64,000 nucleotides of DNA from the NCBI RefSeq assembly GCF_036010485.1, contig NZ_CP108568.1, positions 124,001 through 188,000 of the forward strand, written 5' to 3'. Shown here in pieces: positions 62,049 through 64,000 of the stretch. Position 1 is the stretch's first letter. Each line of letters begins with the position of its first letter. The notes under the pieces are model-generated. The model made no database searches. It saw only the letters and a list, made by a program, of their open reading frames with translations, and had not been told where the DNA came from. The DNA is from Streptomyces sp. NBC_01198 (GTDB lineage: Bacteria; Actinomycetota; Actinomycetes; Streptomycetales; Streptomycetaceae). The translations under genes and the position numbers were made by a program.

Positions 62049-62792
62049 TCAGAGGCGGTCTCGGGTCCGGCGCAGCACGAGGGTGACGAAACCGAAGGTG
62101 TCGCGGTAGGCGCGCAGCCATTCGGAGCGGCGGGTGCCGGCCGTGGCCAGTACCTCAGGGGCGGCCGGGTGCTCGGGGTGGTCCAGCGCCCAGCCGGCGA
62201 GCGTGCCCCAGCAGGCCCATTCGTAGTCGTCCAGCTCCCCGCGGGTGCTGACGTGTCCGAACACCGGCGTCCATCCGTCGGCGACGACGCGGTCCACGGT
62301 GGTGGCCAGGTCCGCGAAGTCGCCCAGCACCTCCACCGCATCGGGGGACGGCGTACGGTCCCAGAACCCGTCGCCGACCAGGACGTGCCCGCCGGGGGCC
62401 AGGTGGCGCCGGGCCGCGGCGAGGGTCGGGAGCAGCCCGCCGAACGCGTGCGCCGCCCCGACGCTGAGCACCAGGTCGAAGGGCTGGGCGGCGGCGAACC
62501 CCGCAGCGTCCTGCTGGTGCAGCACCAGCCGCTGCCCGAGGCCGCGGCCGGTCGCCGCCGCGCGGGCCTGGGACATCGCCTCGTCGGAGACGTCCACGCC
62601 CTCGGCGCGCACCCGCGGGCTCATGGCCAGGGCGCGCAGCAGCCATTCGCCGCCGCCGCACCCGAGGTCGAGGACCCGTTCGTCACCGCGGGGCAGTGCC
62701 TTCTCCAGCAACAGGCGCACCGACGCATCGTCGAGAGGGGCCTTGATCGGGTGGGTGGCGTGGGCGATCCGGGACAGCTGTTCGTGGTTCAC
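62049..62792 (-). CDS. Class I SAM-dependent methyltransferase
   Basis: A 247-residue methyltransferase. SAM motif I is VLDLGCGGGEW (40-50), followed by AEGVDVSDEAMSQARAAA, QQDAAGFAAAQPFDLVLSVGAAHAF and LAPGGHVLVGDGFW. GTG 62792 fits because VNHEQLSRIAHATH is the natural family start; the frame upstream is non-coding. The late tryptophan-rich segment YEWACWGTLAGWALDHPE is found in related actinobacterial proteins. Substrate unknown. Confidence 0.88.
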   Translation of the reverse strand: MNHEQLSRIAHATHPIKAPLDDASVRLLLEKALPRGDERVLDLGCGGGEWLLRALAMSPRVRAEGVDVSDEAMSQARAAATGRGLGQRLVLHQQDAAGFAAAQPFDLVLSVGAAHAFGGLLPTLAAARRHLAPGGHVLVGDGFWDRTPSPDAVEVLGDFADLATTVDRVVADGWTPVFGHVSTRGELDDYEWACWGTLAGWALDHPEHPAAPEVLATAGTRRSEWLRAYRDTFGFVTLVLRRTRDRL

Positions 62793-62915
62793 CGGCGCAG
62801 CCTGCCAACAGCAACGCCCGCGCGCACCTGGTTTTCGCCGGCGCGGGCCGGACGGGCGTGCCCGCGGCAGCGATAACCAGTGGAGACGGGGGTCCGCCGC
62901 GGGCATCCTGTCCGC

Positions 62916-63404
62916 ATGCTGATCAGAGAAGCCACCGCGGCGGACTGGCCCGCCATCTGGCCGTTCTTCCACCGCATCGTCACCGCGGGCGAGACCTTCA
63001 CCTACCCCGCGGACCTGACCGAGGACCAGGGTCGCGAGTGGTGGCTGCTGCCGGCACCGCACCGTACGGTCGTCGCGGTGGACGAGGCGGGTACGGTGCT
63101 GGGCACGGCGAAGATGAACCGCAACCACATGGGCAACGGCTCGCACATCGCGAGCGCCAGCTACATGGTCGACCCGGCGCACTCCGGGCAGGGCGTGGGA
63201 CGGGCGCTGTGCGCGTACTCGGTGGACTGGGCGCGGGCGGCGGGATACCGCGCCATGCAGTTCAACGCGGTCGTGGAGTCGAACGTGCACGCCGTGCGGC
63301 TCTACCGGTCGCTCGGCTTCGAGGTGATCGGCACCCTGCCGGAGGGTTTCCGGCATCCCGGACTGGGCTATGTGGGACTGCACATCATGCATCTCGCACT
63401 CTGA
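62916..63404 (+). CDS. GNAT-family N-acetyltransferase
   Basis: A 162-residue acetyltransferase starting at ATG 62916 (MLIREATAADW). Motif A is ASYMVDPAHSGQGVGRALCAY and motif B is MQFNAVVESNVHAVRLYRSLGFEVIGTLPEGF, with GYVGLHIMH at the end. The pattern is close to phosphinothricin-type and YhhY-like GNATs that acetylate amino groups of small molecules. Specificity unknown. Confidence 0.9.
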   Translation: MLIREATAADWPAIWPFFHRIVTAGETFTYPADLTEDQGREWWLLPAPHRTVVAVDEAGTVLGTAKMNRNHMGNGSHIASASYMVDPAHSGQGVGRALCAYSVDWARAAGYRAMQFNAVVESNVHAVRLYRSLGFEVIGTLPEGFRHPGLGYVGLHIMHLAL

Positions 63405-63530
63405 GCCGGTGCGCGGACCCGCATCGTGGACGTCCCGGAGAGCCTGCCGTACGGGCAGGAGATCCACGACACGTACTGCCTGCCGAGCCAGGCGCAGGGA
63501 GAACGCCGCTGGCCACGTCATAGTGGGCGC

Positions 63531-63956
63531 ATGGACGCAGACGACGGGGAGGTTCTGGGCCGGGTACGCGTGGCGGCCAGGCTTCCGGCCCAGGACCTGG
63601 AGCGTGCACGGCGCTTCTACTCGGAGCGGCTGGGCCTCGATCCCGTGGACGAACGGCCCGGCGGGCTGCTGTACCGCTGTGAGGGCGCCGACTTCGTGCT
63701 GTTCCAGTCGACGGGGACCTCGCCCGGCACCTTCACCCAGATGGCGTTGGAGGTCGCCGACATCGAGGCGGCCGTCGCCGCGCTCAAGCGGCGCGGCGTG
63801 GTCTTCGAGGAGGTCGACGCGCCCGGCTTCCGCACGGAGGGCGGCATCGCCGAGATCGAGGGGAACTACCCCAGCAAGGGTGCGCGCGGTGAGCGCGGCG
63901 CCTGGTTCCGCGACAGCGAGGGGAATCTGCTCGGCATCGGCGAGCCGGTCTTCTGA
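63531..63956 (+). CDS. VOC-fold (glyoxalase/bleomycin-resistance-like) protein
   Basis: A 141-residue VOC-superfamily protein. RVAARLPAQDLERARRFYSERLGL starts the first beta-alpha-beta module, and MALEVADIEAAVAALKRRGVVFEE the second, ending AWFRDSEGNLLGI. The metal-site residues are only partly conserved, so a dioxygenase, isomerase or binding function cannot be chosen. ATG 63531 is selected over an in-frame upstream start because similarity begins there. Confidence 0.88.
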   Translation: MDADDGEVLGRVRVAARLPAQDLERARRFYSERLGLDPVDERPGGLLYRCEGADFVLFQSTGTSPGTFTQMALEVADIEAAVAALKRRGVVFEEVDAPGFRTEGGIAEIEGNYPSKGARGERGAWFRDSEGNLLGIGEPVF

Positions 63957-64000
63957 CGGCCCGCGACCGGGCGGCTGAATCTCTGCGGATCACCTGGAAC

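Noticed and set aside
1..64000. tRNA, rRNA, CRISPR array, telomere palindromes and intact insertion sequences
   Set aside because: I looked for each and saw no convincing example; only decayed transposase fragments are present.

Overview
The window is about 64 kb of very GC-rich actinobacterial DNA that reads as Streptomyces or a close relative. The evidence is the pervasive third-position G/C, frequent GTG starts, 4-base ATGA/GTGA gene overlaps, an IdeR/DmdR-type iron box, and above all an adjacent telomere-protein pair: a Tap homologue (28154-30274) and a Tpg homologue (27592-28149). That pair is specific to linear Streptomyces-type replicons, so the window probably lies in a chromosome arm or on a large linear plasmid. 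I see no telomere, tRNA, rRNA or CRISPR array.

Left region (1-25.2 kb). After a small flank (GNAT acetyltransferase, hypothetical gene, GlcG/HbpS-like protein) comes a dense island with the vocabulary of bacterial conflict and programmed-death systems. A coupled plus-strand operon encodes an alpha/beta-hydrolase, a caspase-like protease, a protein ending in a sigma-70 region-4-like helix-turn-helix, and a membrane M48 metalloprotease, followed by a second alpha/beta-hydrolase. Converging on it is a minus-strand pair: a TPR protein coupled to a 1322-residue caspase-like/P-loop NTPase/WD40 protein. Next to these lies an FxSxx-COOH (Fxs) RiPP locus: an NB-ARC/TPR protein of the Fxs type, an FxsB radical SAM/SPASM enzyme, an HExxH-type putative peptide beta-hydroxylase, and a 56-residue precursor ending FNANI. 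Upstream of the precursor on the same strand are a ParB-like small gene and a TIR-like/NB-ARC/TPR protein. The combination of a RiPP with two caspases and two STAND ATPases is the most novel feature of the window.

Middle region (25-39 kb). This is ordinary arm-type accessory content: a YwqG-like protein, a NUDIX hydrolase, tap-tpg, a cysteine-rich DnaJ-type zinc protein with an apparent frameshift, a macrodomain protein, a secreted lamin-tail protein, an FBP-type zinc protein, divergent NmrA/TetR genes with a clear operator, a DUF574-type methyltransferase, a GNAT enzyme and an SDR enzyme. Decayed IS1380-type and IS5-type transposases and a truncated DUF3237-like gene mark the edge before the next island.

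Hydrogenase region (39.2-54.5 kb). A complete high-affinity [NiFe]-hydrogenase locus (group 1h, also called group 5). hypAB diverge from the structural genes hhyS and hhyL. Then follow a NifU/Rieske-like fusion, DUF5947, DUF6084, a 478-aa accessory protein, a 39-aa membrane peptide, the maturation endopeptidase, a HypC-HypF fusion, hypC, hypD, hypE and a DUF6390 gene, most joined by 4-base overlaps. The small subunit has CxxD where standard [NiFe] hydrogenases have CxxC, as in oxygen-insensitive actinobacterial hydrogenases. The expected role is scavenging atmospheric H2 for respiration, with all Ni-Fe-CN-CO maturation factors encoded together.

Right region (54.5-64 kb). An iron-box-controlled siderophore ABC importer (ATPase, lipoprotein, fused double permease), a divergent aldo/keto reductase and TetR pair with two palindromic operators, a quinone-oxidoreductase-like enzyme, two GNAT enzymes, a methyltransferase and a VOC-fold protein.
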